Source: Siphonodentalium dalli (lineage: Eukaryota; Mollusca; Scaphopoda; Gadilida; Siphonodentaliidae). Taken from it: DNA of 64,000 bases. Positions within the stretch are counted from its first letter, which is position 1, and each line of letters starts with the position of its first letter. The notes below the pieces were generated by a model. The model was not told where the DNA came from. It did not search any database and saw only the letters and a program-made list of their open reading frames with translations. Both the position numbers and the translations under genes were made by a program. The DNA is taken from contig CP136061.1 in assembly GCA_032622095.1 (NCBI GenBank), forward strand, positions 191,092,369-191,156,368. Reading direction: 5' to 3'. Shown one piece after another: positions 1-11,051 of the stretch.

Positions 1-655
1 TTAATTAATCTCCTTTACGATATCCCGATAGGACTATATTTACACTATGTTCTCTGAAAAAAAATGGTGTGAATATTCCCGATAGAACTATTTTTATCAG
101 ACGTTTTGTAACACATTAAAACATTGAGCAGTTAGCGCAATTTTCTGGAATTTCGGACTATTTCGTCTATAAAAATACGATGAGCAACTGAAAATGTTTT
201 TCAACATTCTGGAAGGGGTAGATGTCCAGGTATATATGTTTAAAATTTCACGCATAAACTATGACAGATAACAAAGTTATAATTAGTTTTATAGGCCCAC
301 CATAAATCCCCTATAATAAACGCATGCCCCCGTAAGCACATGGCTTTGCTGTGGATGCTTTCGTTCCCAGCATGCATCATTCTCGCTATCTGTAAAATGT
401 CTATGAACAATGGATGTGCCACGCACTCTTAGCTTTGATCCGCATTTAGAAGCATTCTGGTGTGGCGAATGAGAAACCTGCAGTAATTTATAAGCCGTAG
501 TTCATTGTAATAATTTGAAGAATTACTTATCTTAACGGAATTCTGAGGCGGTCCATTCATGTAACCAATATATTTTATATTATGATTTATATTTATGGCT
601 AATAATACGATCTTGGTGGCGTTACCATTTCTGACTATGGTTTTCTTGTTGCGAA
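1..655. other. Flanking genomic DNA, no gene seen
   Basis: A/T-rich sequence upstream of the retrotransposon. The short open frames here show no family signature and have no start or splice context that I can support. The last five bases before the LTR (656-660, TGTGT) are the target-site duplication described with the retrotransposon. Confidence 0.6.
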
Positions 656-660
656 TGTGT

Positions 661-804
661 TGTCGAGAGATGAAACCTTTCTTTATGGTATTTAAGGCTT
701 TAATCAACTAGAACTTGACATATGGTTGTACATCAGATAGCCTGCAAATATACAAATACAGAACGGTAAGTCAGAGGCAACTCATCTCTTTACATATCAT
801 ATCA
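661..804 (-). repeat. 3' LTR of the Gypsy element
   Basis: Direct copy of 4486-4629. On the minus strand it starts TGATATGATATG and ends TCTCGACA. It is the 3' LTR because it lies beside the integrase end and the polypurine tract. Confidence 0.92.
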
Positions 805-818
805 TTCTTCCCTCCTAG
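805..818 (-). promoter_or_regulatory. Polypurine tract for plus-strand priming
   Basis: On the minus strand this reads CTAGGAGGGAAGAA and lies directly against the 3' LTR, the position and composition expected of a retrotransposon polypurine tract. Confidence 0.75.
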
Positions 819-847
819 AAGAAATTGTCACGATTTCGGAAAACAAT

Positions 848-2795
848 TCAGTCCTTTTCCTGGGATGTCTGTAACACACCGTAACGTGAAGGCGGCTTGG
901 ACTCCCTTGTGGAGCGTCTGAGAATAGGAACACTTTCAGCATGATGCATATCAGTAGCTGGTGGAACAGCAGGATCAACATCAGATGCGTCATTTCCAAG
1001 AACAATGTCCTGTAAATTCAACGATGACTTGCGGATACCTTGCGGGGCTGGTACGACGTCAGTCGGAAAAGGAGCCAAATCTCGTAGTGACACAGTTGAC
1101 TCACGCCCATCCGGGTAACGCACATGGGCATATGTCGGGTTTACATCTGTCAGTTCGACTCTGTCCACTAGGGGATCATTCTTACTGGATCGAACAAATC
1201 GTCGAAGAAACACCGGACCATGTCTCGTCAGCCAGGATGGCAAGGATGTACCATGGGATGATCGTCTTTGGAAACCGAATAGACGTTCATGAGGTGTTGT
1301 GTTTGTGGGTGTTGACAATAGTGATCTTATGGAATGAAGCGCGTCCGGGAGGACAAGTTCCCACTGCGAGTATGGTAGGTTATGTGATCGCAGTGCAAGG
1401 CGGACTGCCTTCCAAATGATTCCGTTGTATCGTTCTACTTGGGAGTTTCCTGTCGGATGGTAAGGTGTGGTTTTACTTGTCGCTATTCCACGACTCGAAA
1501 GGTATTCTTTCAGTTCCTTTGACATGAACGATGCTCCACGATCAGAATGTACAAAGCTTGGCATACCGCACAAGGAGAATATTTGATCTAGGCATTTGAT
1601 CACTGTGGATGTTTGCATGTTCGCACACGGGAATGCAAATGGGAATCGGGAATATTCATCTATTACCGTGAGCATATAGACATTGTTAGAAACCGAAGGC
1701 AATGGTCCTTTGAAGTCGATGCTGATGCGTTCCAGGGGTTGAGTAGATTTTATGAGTGTTCCGTCCGCAGGACGATAGAATTGGGGTTTCAGTTCGGCAC
1801 ATATCTTGCAAGAGCTGCATACTTTCTTTACGTCATCCGTGGAGAATGGCAGGTTCTTTGCTCTCACAAAATGCAGTAATCTGGTCACTCCGGGATGACA
1901 CAGTGCATTGTGAATGTCTGTCAAGTCAGATACTGGCATTGAAGCACAGAAGGCACGAGTAAATGAATCAGGAGCTACGTTGTCTTTACCCGGTCTGTAC
2001 TGAATTGTGTAGCAATAAGAAGCCAATTCCAGTCTCCAATCCTGAATTTTACTGTTCTTTATCTTCGTGCGTTTACGGTTGTCGAGCATGAACGCCACAG
2101 AGCGTTGGTCAGTTATTAACTTGAAGTGACGTCCAGCTAAGAAATGTCGCCATTTACGTCCAGCTTCAATGATTGCTGTCGCCTCTTTCTCAACGGCCGG
2201 ATAGTGAACTTCACTGCCTTGTAGTGTTCTAGACATGAATGCCACGGGTCGCCCACCTTGGTTGAGTGTCGCGGAAATAGCAACATCAGAAGCATCGCAC
2301 TCAACTACAAACGGAATTGCCTCGTCGATAGAATGGAGGGAAGCGTCTTCAAGTTCATGCTTTATTTTGTTGAAGGCAGCAAGTGCGTTGGTGTCCATGG
2401 GGAACGATTCGGCATTTACAAGTGGCTGTATTTTGTCTGAGAAATTAGGTATCCACTTTGCGTAATAGGCGAACATTCCTAGAACCCTACGGAGAGAATT
2501 CGCATTTGTAGGCGGTGGGAACTCTTGAAGAGGTCGAAGTCGTTCGGGGTCTGGTTTGATTTCGCCACCCTGGACGCAGTAGCCAAGGATATTGATGGAC
2601 GACACGGACTCCACTGACTTATTTTCGTTGAGTGTCAGATTGTGTGACTTAACAGCGTTGAGAAATGCCTTAACATTCGCATCATGTTCTTGTTGGTTCT
2701 GACCTGCTACAGTGATGTTGTCAACATACGGAAATGTGTCTTTTAGGCATTCATCCTCAACCATTTTATCCATAGCCCGCTGGAAAGCGTCACGC
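848..2795 (-). pseudogene. pol: Gypsy pol, part 2: RT C-terminal part, RNase H, integrase
   Basis: Continues the reverse transcriptase after a frameshift near 2795; the longest clean frame starts at 2773. RT motif C is at the N-terminus as FPYVDN, so the usual second Asp of YxDD is Asn, a variant I believe also occurs in related invertebrate Gypsy elements. RNase H follows (VVECDASDVAIS, later ITDQRSVAFML). The integrase has an HHCC finger (HNALCHPG ... CSSCKIC), then catalytic Asp in ISIDFKGP, Asp in VHSDRGASF and Glu in GNSQVERYNG. The C-terminus resembles the GPY/F-type region and ends before the polypurine tract. All enzymatic modules appear complete apart from the upstream frameshifts. 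Confidence 0.93.
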
Positions 2796-3507
2796 CATTG
2801 GTCACACCGAAAGGAATTCGACTGAACTTGTAAAGTCTACCATTCGCTTCGAACCCTGTATATTTCTTGTCGCTCTCCTTGATTGAAATCTGATGGTACG
2901 CACTTTTGAGGTCGTATGTTGAGAATACTCTGTAATTGGCAAGTTTGTTGACCATATCATCGATGCGTGGTAAGGGATAAGCGTCAAGATCTGTGTATAA
3001 GTTTATCGTTTGTGAGTAGTCAACACACAGTCTCTTCTTATGTCTATTTATGGGATCTTTGGCAATCACAACCTGCGCACGCCAAGGTGAGTTACTTGGT
3101 TCGATTACGTTCTCTGAAAGGAGTCGGGATACTTCGTGCTCTATGAATTCCTGATCATCCTTGCTGAATCGTCTCGATTTTGTTGATACCGGTTGGCAAT
3201 CAGGATGAAGGTTAGCAAACAAGGATGGTTCGCCAAGCGATGCTTCAGAAAGTGCACAATAGTGTGGTGAGTTTGTAACTTTCAGTTCCGGTTTAGAACC
3301 GCCAAATTCGATAGTTAGTTTTTGATGCATTTTCTGGAAATCTTGTCCCAAGATGATGTCGCTGCACAGATTCTTAAGAACACCCAAGCGAGTTGCAGTG
3401 TAAGCACTGTTGTTGATAGTGATATCTGCGAAGCATGTCCCGACAACACTGCTTTTTAGTGTGGTGAGTGCCATCGAAAATGTCTTGTGATGAAGGGTGA
3501 ATGTCAA
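2743..3507 (-). pseudogene. pol: Gypsy pol, part 1: protease C-terminal part and RT N-terminal part
   Basis: This frame carries the end of the aspartic protease (GVLKNLCSDIILGQDFQKMH, the conserved ILG motif) and reverse transcriptase fingers/palm: CVDYSQTINLYTDLDAYPLPRID and motif A in VFSTYDLKSAYHQI, with GFEANGRLYKFSRIPFGVTNGV. It overlaps the gag frame at 3374-3507. The protease is continuous across the two frames, so the switch near 3480 looks like a 1-nt lesion inside the protease rather than a programmed gag-pol site. A second switch occurs near 2795. Confidence 0.9.
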
Positions 3508-4453
3508 CGTTCAATTTACGAGCAGCTTCTTCGCTTATGAAACTATCCGAGCTGCCAGAATCAATCAGAGTGGAGAGTTTTTGTCCATTTACGGAGGCCT
3601 CAACTACAGCTTGTGATAAACTCTGAGGACATGCCGCCGTAATTGTGCATAGTGTCGGAGAAAATACGGCAGCGGCAGTACTCGCGTTAGCGGCGTTACT
3701 ACGTGATTGACACACTTTGGAGAAATGTCCATTCTTTCCACATTTTCCACAGGTAGCATTCCTGGCAGGACATGTTTTCCGGTTATGAATCTGTCCTCCA
3801 CAAAAGAAGCACCGTTTCTTGTTCGAATATGTAGCTGCTACCGGATTTTCGTACTGTGAAGTTGATTCATCGTGATTATCATCTGGCGAAGAAGACACAG
3901 CAGCAGTCGTTTGAGCGGTAGGAACGGTGTATGCTTCAGAATTTTTCTGAGCTAAGTCCAAGGCACTTGCTTGGTCGAATGCGGTTTTTAGATCGAGTGT
4001 CTTATTCTCGAGAAGACGCTGACGGATCAATGGAGAAGAGATCCCATTGATAAAAGAGTCACGCACCATTTCCTCGCGATATTGTGCTGCTGATACTGCT
4101 TTCAGGTTACAGTCTTTGCTGAGCTTTTGAAGTTCCTGGAGAAACTCGTTCAGTGATTCGCCTGGATTTTGCCTTCGAGTTGCAAGAAGATGTCTGGCGA
4201 ATATCTCGTTCGGCGTTTTAACATACAACTGAGTCAGGGTTTCTATAGCACCGTCATATGTTGTACAGTCCTCGATATATTCGAACACTCTGGGAGAAAC
4301 ATAGTTGATCAGCATCCGGAACTCATTGGGTGCTTCGTCTCCGCATTCAGTTATAAAGTTCTTGAAAGTTCTGAGCCAGTGTTTCCATTCTTTGACAGCA
4401 GACGGAGAATTTGGGTCGACGTTGAGGCGCCCTGGTTTGAGGAGCGTGTCCAT
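3374..4453 (-). pseudogene. gag: Gypsy gag and protease N-terminal part
   Basis: ATG at 4453 lies about 30 bp inside the 5' LTR. Residues ~1-180 form the retrotransposon gag capsid region (TLTQLYVKTPNEIFARHLL, RRQNPGESLNEFLQELQKL). Two CCHC zinc knuckles follow (CFFCGGQIHNRKTC and CGKCGKNGHFSKVC), then the aspartic protease active site LIDSGSSDSFI near residue 305. Residues after about 3480 are out-of-frame tail. Gag binds the element RNA and assembles particles in the cytoplasm; the protease would process Gag-Pol. Confidence 0.92.
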
Positions 4454-4485
4454 GATGTGATGTCGTCCAATATAGTTGATTAAAT

Positions 4486-4629
4486 TGTCGAGAGATGAAA
4501 CCTTTCTTTATGGTATTTAAGGCTTTAATCAACTAGAACTTGACATATGGTTGTACATCAGATAGCCTGCAAATATACAAATACAGAACGGTAAGTCAGA
4601 GGCAACTCATCTCTTCACATATCATATCA
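4486..4629 (-). repeat. 5' LTR of the Gypsy element
   Basis: Direct copy of 661-804, beside the gag start, hence the 5' LTR and probable promoter. Its outer flank TGTGT (4630-4634) repeats the flank at 656-660. Confidence 0.92.
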
Positions 4630-4634
4630 TGTGT

Positions 4635-7051
4635 TTTATTCAAAAAAGTTTGTTTTATTCCTGAGGTTTCTTATTCTGAAGAGAACTAAATACAAAAGGA
4701 TAGAAAAGGTTCGTTATTCCGAACTTTCTTGCTTTTTAGCTCACCGCTCTTTAAAATTGGATTTTCCGTAAGTCACTTGTGGGTTGCAACCCACAAGTCA
4801 ATCAAACAAAAGATCGCACCTCACAAGTATACTCACGTCGGTCCGCCCGTCCGCCCGTCTGTCCGTCCGTCCATCCGTCAACAATTCTTTAAACATCTTC
4901 TCCTCTGAAACCATCAGACCGATTGGGTTTATATTTGGTGTGGATGTTCCCTAGGTGACTCTTATTCAGATTTGTTCAAATGAAGTCACCAAGTCAAATA
5001 GTTTTGATGTCAGGACCATAACTATTTTTCCACATAGTAATTCTTAAAACTACTTCTTTTCTGAAGTTGTCGGGCCGAATGGGTTCATATTTGGTATGAG
5101 GGTACCTTGGGTGACTGTGGTTCCGATTTGTTCAAATGAGGTCACTGGGTCAAATGTGGGTGGGGCTATGGACATAAATCTGAAGAAATATTTTTTTTTT
5201 AGATTTAACTTATTGCTCAATTTAACAAACAAAAAAAAACTAAATTATATATATTTTATTTTTAATAAATATTTTTTTTATTAAATAAAATATTTTTTAT
5301 TTAAATAAAATAAAAAACATTTAATTAAAATTTTGAAGAACTTGTGACATTCTTCGGGGGTAGGTACCTCTAGTCTCTAGACAGATGTACAGATAGTTCA
5401 GTAAATTCCTTTTAATACTAGTATCTGTGCATTCCCATTACAAGCCAACTCTGCTCTGAATTGACAGACATGACACATGTTGTTTATAATCAGGACCAAA
5501 TAGATAAGAGAACTGCTGTAGCTATAGCCAGAGTCCACAGGGAATGTATTCATGTCATTCATAATTTAAATGGGATTAATGGTGTTGTACATTTGTTTTC
5601 TAAAGTTGTCAGTAGCACCATCATTGTTTACATTACACTGGTCATTAATATCAGATTAAATTCCTATTCTCAGAGCTTTAAGTGTGTCTGGCATTTGTAT
5701 AATGGGGTTCCCAGAGGGTGAATTTAATTATGATACCCTGCACGGCAGGCTAGCATCGCCAAATACACCCTATGCGGACCTCATTCTGCTTAGGCTTCAT
5801 CTTCTGGGAAGTATCTAGAGTCTAAAATTGACATTTTAGCAGCTCTTTTCCCTTCTGTTCAGATTTTAAAATGCATAATTGAGGTGTCAAATGGGTGCGC
5901 ATACTGTCATATGTCAGTAATGTCACCAACTTCAGCTGGAAACTTCTGTCTGTCCCTAGGTCTCCCATAGCAGTTGAGGACTAAGTAAAATTGGGTTCCC
6001 ATATGGTGAATTTGGTGATGCTAGCCTACCTTACAGAATAGCATCACTACATTCACCCTTTTGGGACCTCAGACACACTAATTCACGATTGGCTGTTCCA
6101 ATATTATTTTCTTAACCACTTAGCTATGTGACCTCATTATACCTTATTATGGACAAAAAAGTGGGGGGGTGGTATATTGGATTAAATCTGGTCTGGTGGA
6201 GTGTCCTTCCATCCATTGTTCTGTCCATCCATCCATCAACAATTGTTTTCTTCTCGAGATCTATATGAATTCCCTCACATTCAGATTTGTTCAAATAAGT
6301 TCATCAGGTCAAATAGGAGGGATGCCAGGGCCATAACGTTTTCCCTCCATAGTAATTCTAACAACTATTACTACCCAAGAACCATCAAGTCTATTTAGCT
6401 TATATTTGTGTATGCAGGGTCCTTGGGTGACATGTTTAGATCTGTTCCAATGGGGGCATTTTTGGAAAATAAATTAACTTCAACTCTTAAAAGCGAATGT
6501 TTATAATTATAAGATGAATAGATATCATAGATGGGGATTCATGTTTGTTCAAATAGGGGTAGAGACCCCACCCACACTACCTGTATCTATGCTGTACGCT
6601 ACTGGTATAATAAGATGTCATATTCTTGCAGGGATGTCCCCACAGTGTTGGGGAGGTGATTTACAGATTTGTTCAATGAAATGTAATTTTTGAGCTCACC
6701 TGAGACGAAGCTATAGTCATCACTTCTCATCTGTCACCTGTTCATCTTTCTGTCCGTCCATCAATCTGTCAACAATTCTGTGAACATCTGCTCTAGATCA
6801 TAAGACTGAATGGGTTCATATTTGGTGTGGCCATAACTCTTGCCCTCCATGGTAATTCTTAAAAACGACTTCTTCTCATCTACCATCAGATATAGGGTGG
6901 GACCCGAGACATAACTGTATGCCTCTATAGTAATACTTAAAATGTCTTCTCAAGAGAGGTTGGACTATTTAGCTTACATATAGTATGGAGGATCCTTTAG
7001 TGACTGAGATTCAGATTTGTTAACATAAGGCAACCTGTTAAGAAATAACGG
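4635..7051. repeat. Cluster of diverged mollusc-type interspersed repeats
   Basis: No gene. Several diverged copies of a ~130-150-bp module recur at about 4850-5030, 5040-5180, 6185-6330, 6340-6480, 6740-6850 and 6870-7040. Each has GTCCGTCC/CATCCATC-like strings, 'ctctgaaaccatcagaccga', 'tgggttcatatttggt' and 'cagatttgttcaaatgaggtcac'. 5180-5330 is almost pure A/T. Two related ~85-bp imperfect stem-loops lie at about 5700-5790 and 5985-6070 (arms containing ggttccca..ggtgaattt and its complement). Confidence 0.7.
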
Positions 7052-7058
7052 GGCTATG

Positions 7059-7597
7059 CAGGGGGGGGGGTGAGAAAAAAAATCCGGCACGTATGGCGGG
7101 GTGGGTGGGTGGTCAAAGCCACCAACAAGCAATTTTTTCCGCAACTAAAAAAAAAAATTCCTGCTTGTTTTTTAGTGTTTTGGCAATGAGTTGGGCTTCA
7201 AAACCACTTTGAATGAGAGAAATAATGTAATTCTAACTGGTAAACTGACTGCAGGCAGTTATCGTGTTGTATTTTGTTGCAAATTTTGAAATCCAAGATG
7301 GCCGCTGGCGGCCATGTTTTTTTGGCCGAATGACTTCAAAATGACTCATTCCTATTTACATGTCCATGTTAACATCCATGATAAATAGTATGCACAGAAG
7401 TTCATAGAATTTCCCCCCCCGCAAATCTCTGTTTTAGTGTTAAAAGGGGGGGTGGGTGTCAAAAAATGGTCTGAAAAAACTGCCGAAAACGGAAAAAAAA
7501 TTGGCGGTGGGGGTGGGTGGGTACAAAAAATGATCGAAAGGGAAAAAATGCCATACGTGCCTGAATTTTTTTTTCCGACCACCCCCCCCCCCCCCTG
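7059..7597. mobile_element. G-tract-ended non-autonomous DNA transposon (539 bp)
   Basis: Begins CAGGGGGGGGGG and ends CCCCCCCTG. Imperfect TIRs continue inward (A-tract, then ccggcacgtatggc on the left and its counterpart on the right). The 7-bp sequence GGCTATG flanks both sides (7052-7058 and 7598-7604). The interior holds no coding sequence and includes the 'aagatggccgctggcggccat' string common in marine invertebrate repeats. The left half recurs at 17729-18017. Superfamily uncertain: a 7-bp duplication fits P-like better than hAT (8 bp). Confidence 0.78.
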
Positions 7598-7604
7598 GGC
7601 TATG

Positions 7605-8990
7605 GGGACTTAACACTTTTGTGTCTAATAAGATCATTAAAATACAAAATTCATTAAAACATCTACCTTGGAACTACTTGACTGATTAATCTGACATACA
7701 TATATGCTGTTTTTGGGTCCATGGATAATTGGGCTTCAAACATGTCTAAATACCGGTAGTTTTATAAAAAAGGTGCTTGTGAGATTGGAAATTTCCAACA
7801 ATAGAGAAAGTTTGAGATGACAGTTGCCAGTCTAAGACTTGGGAGTCTGGAGCCTGGTCGGGAAGGGACATGAGCTGGAGGGGGGGGGGGGGGTGATCAG
7901 TAGCGTACAGTTGGTACATGAAGCCTCTCTATCTACATATCCTGTTTAGATCTACTTTTTTAAAGTGATTATGAAAAGTTCTAACTGTTTTGGTCTCCAA
8001 AGTCCCAGTCTTATCAGTCTTTGCAGTCTGGTGAGTGACCCCACAGTCTTCGACTGTCTTGTTTAAAAGAAATCTCGGACATCTTTTTAAAGCTCAAAAT
8101 AAAGGCATTTAAAATCATAATAATGGCATGGTATATATATTAAACCGTGGATGCTGATTTGATATTCTCATTTTAAAATTTGCCAAAGCGTCGATTGTTA
8201 CTGACCGGAGATTACTTATTAATTAAATGTATATTTTATTATAATTATGTGTATCTAGGGTGGCTGGCTTAATTAGTGGCTTAGGACATAGGAACAACAC
8301 TATTTGTTCCGATTCGCTCAATATATAATGAGGGACTTCGAGATCGGCTGCAGCTTCGGTCACAGCAGATATCGGAAATAAGTCTGCGCATATCCGAGGA
8401 ATCTCGAACAGTAAATAACATGAATTCCCTGTAATTTAATCATCGAAGTTTAAGGTCTCATAAACTATATAGGGTTATCTATTGATCAGACCCAATGCTG
8501 TATATTTTATACTTTAAGAGCATCAATAAATATTATTTTATATAGGCCTACAGGCATATAAAAAAATCATCGAATTAACTATAAACTCCACCTTTCCAAA
8601 ATAGTTTCATAAAATTAGATAGATAAGTATTTTCGTAAAACAACCATCGAACCCAAAGATAAAAATCTACATGTATGATGTATCAACCACACATTAATTT
8701 TGTTCATTCATTCAATCATTGTCCGCCTTTTTCATTTAGTCAGTGTCCGCCATTTTGGATTTGATCGGTAGTACGGGAACTCGTCACTACCAGGATTTAA
8801 TGGTGGAAACGTGCCGTCACATATCCTGGCCATCGGTATACTAACTTTGAGGTCCCATCTCCGGCTGCAGCTATCTCGAAGTCACTCAATGTGCGCTCAA
8901 TATTATACAAGAAAACTAAGATGCATGCATCAGGTCGGCCGTGAACTATCTACCATAGAATTGTTGTAGCTATCGATTATACATTTTGGA
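7605..8990. other. Intergenic DNA, no gene seen
   Basis: Contains a G14 homopolymer near 7880 and A/T-rich sequence. No open frame with a family signature and no clear repeat structure. Confidence 0.5.
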
Positions 8991-9870
8991 ACACCTGTCT
9001 GTATGTATGTGTGTATGCATGAATGCATGTTTGTATGTGTTATAGACTCTAACACTGCTCGACTGATCCGACTCGGATTTGGTATTTAACGTGTCAACTT
9101 GACCTCGCTCATAGGCATGTTTCTGGACCTTGACCGATCCGACTAAACATTTGTGTGTAGGACTACTTCGATCCCGGGAGCAATATGGACGGGTCCAATT
9201 TCACGTGGGACCATGTCCTCGAACGTGCTGATATAGGCATGTTTTTGGACCAATTGAACAATAGTTTGGCCAGACGCTGTATATACTGGGTACTGTCCAG
9301 ATGGAGGCGATCACAAAAAAATCCCAAAATAGCCCGAACGAAGTCGAGTACATCAGCTAGTTTAATATATATTTTGGACATTTGTCTGTCTGTTTGTCTG
9401 TTAGCTACATGTATGGCCGGGAAAACTGCCGGACAGATTTGACGAAATTTGATACCTAGGGGAAATTATTTCCAGGGAGTATTTTGGACGGGTCAAATCT
9501 TGATCCCGACCTGACTTTGGCATTCAAAAAGATCAATTCAAGGTCAAATCTGGTAAAACGGAAGTATTTCAACAAAATTTAATACCTATATACTGTTACT
9601 TTTGTCACAGGAGTGTTTCGGTTGGTCAAATCATGACCCTGACCTGATCTTGACATTCAAAATTGTCAATTCAAGGTCAAATCGGGTAAAGCCGGGCGGA
9701 TTTCGACGTGTACTTTTGTCGTGACTTTTGTCCGGGGAGTGTTTTGGACGGGTCAAATCGTGACCCGACATGACGTTCACCTTTAAAATGGTCAATTCAA
9801 GGTTAAATCGCGCAATTCTCCGAAAATCAGAGGGGAACATCCCGGACGAAGACGGGTCCACCAGCTACTA
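8990..9870. repeat. Helitron/SINE-like repeat with ~130-bp tandem units
   Basis: Opens with gtatgtatgtgtgtatgcatg-type simple sequence, then a module 'gactgatccgactcggatttggta'. From 9480 there are three diverged units starting near 9483, 9615 and 9741, each containing 'ttggacgggtcaaatc.tgaccc' and 'caattcaaggtcaaatc'. It ends 'gaagacgggtccaccagctac'. The pattern resembles non-autonomous Helitron-like repeats of invertebrates, but I cannot define exact termini. Confidence 0.45.
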
Positions 9871-11044
9871 TTATATATTTTTAGATTTAGTTATAAACTA
9901 AATACCTGTATATTGTACAAAGAAATGTTTGACAAATATATCTGTATCAATATTACCATACGGGTCATTAAAATAGATACGACGAAACAAATTTTGAAGG
10001 GTGCATGTATCAGGTAATTTTTTATATTTCAAATGATGACAGGAATGCGGAAAGTTGAAGTACCTACGTAATACTGGCTATCCGAATGAAGAGATATACA
10101 TGTATATAAAAACCAAAATAGAAGATGACTGCTGGCGACAATGTTTTCCAAAAAAATTCAAAGCATTCGACAGCTCCCATCTAGTTGTCAGCCCGAAGAT
10201 CAATATGAAGTTTGGTGACTATCAGATGAGGGATATGTCTGTACAGTTGCTAAACAATTCAGTCATGCAAAAGAGGATAAAACAGTAAGATACCAAATTG
10301 CTGCCTGTGGTAATGTTTTTTAACGAAATTCGGTAAAATTAGATTACTCTCACCCTGGTTATCCAAAAGATCATTGTGGAATCTGGTGACGATCGGACAA
10401 GAGGTGTCGTCTGTAGGATCAACCAAATTATTTAGCCATAAAAATAGTAAAATTCAAGATCACCGCTGGCAGTGATGTCTTCACAAGGACAGTCTGAGAA
10501 CAAAATATGGCTCACATCTAGCGGTGACCCAAAATATCCACATGAGAAACAGTTCTCCAATAAAAGCTGGCTGCAGGGTGCGCCAATTGATTCAAATTCG
10601 AAATTTAGCAGGGTGTACTGTTTGTGGCCATGTTTTCCCCGCAAATTTGATAGACTGATCGACAAAATCACTGAATCCGTTGAATCAATATACATGTATA
10701 CATGGATTAATTTATATGCATTGTTATACACAGTACTGGTATATAAAGGTACTGAAAATAACAGTATTACTAGTATACACAAAATAAACCATATATCATG
10801 GCTATGGGTTCTAATATCCGAATATGACAGCTGAGAACTTGGTGTGAATTGAAGAGTGGTGGTGTCTCAAGCATATCTAACCCTCCACGTTAGTAACATG
10901 CCATTAAATGTCATAAGTATAATCTAGCTTGAGGACAGAAGTTATCCATAAAACCCCCCTTAATTCAACCAGGTCCTCGCGCGATGTATGGTCGATCACA
11001 TGATGATCTAGGGGGGGGGTTAGAATTGTTGTATAAAAACAGCA
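9871..11044. repeat. Diverged interspersed repeats
   Basis: Modules such as 'tagaagatgactgctggcgacaatg', 'attcgacagctcccatctag' and 'aatatgaagtttggtgac' recur imperfectly at about 10100-10230, 10290-10400 and 10450-10650, and again at 12840-12960. They look like diverged copies of one repeat; short open frames inside are incidental. Confidence 0.5.
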
Positions 11045-11051
11045 CTGCATG

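Larger units (their letters stand above)
661..4629 (-). mobile_element. Ty3/Gypsy LTR retrotransposon, full length
   Basis: A 3,969-bp element with 144-bp LTRs at 661-804 and 4486-4629. They begin TG and end CA, and I find one difference between them (T at 791 versus C in the other copy). It is flanked by a 5-bp duplication TGTGT at 656-660 and 4630-4634. On the minus strand the order is LTR, gag with two zinc knuckles, protease, reverse transcriptase, RNase H, integrase, LTR; integrase after RNase H is the Gypsy order. A purine-rich tract abuts the 3' LTR at 805-818. I could not identify the tRNA primer site. The near-identical LTRs imply a recent insertion, yet the coding region is broken by frameshifts near 3480 and 2795. 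Confidence 0.95.

Noticed and set aside
1613-1879. Plus-strand frames across the retrotransposon (also 961-1419, 4169-4483)
   Set aside because: Antisense shadows of gag-pol.
3374-3507. Programmed gag-pol frameshift in the Gypsy element
   Set aside because: The frame switch falls inside the conserved protease domain and there is no clear slippery site plus structure; a 1-nt lesion explains it better.
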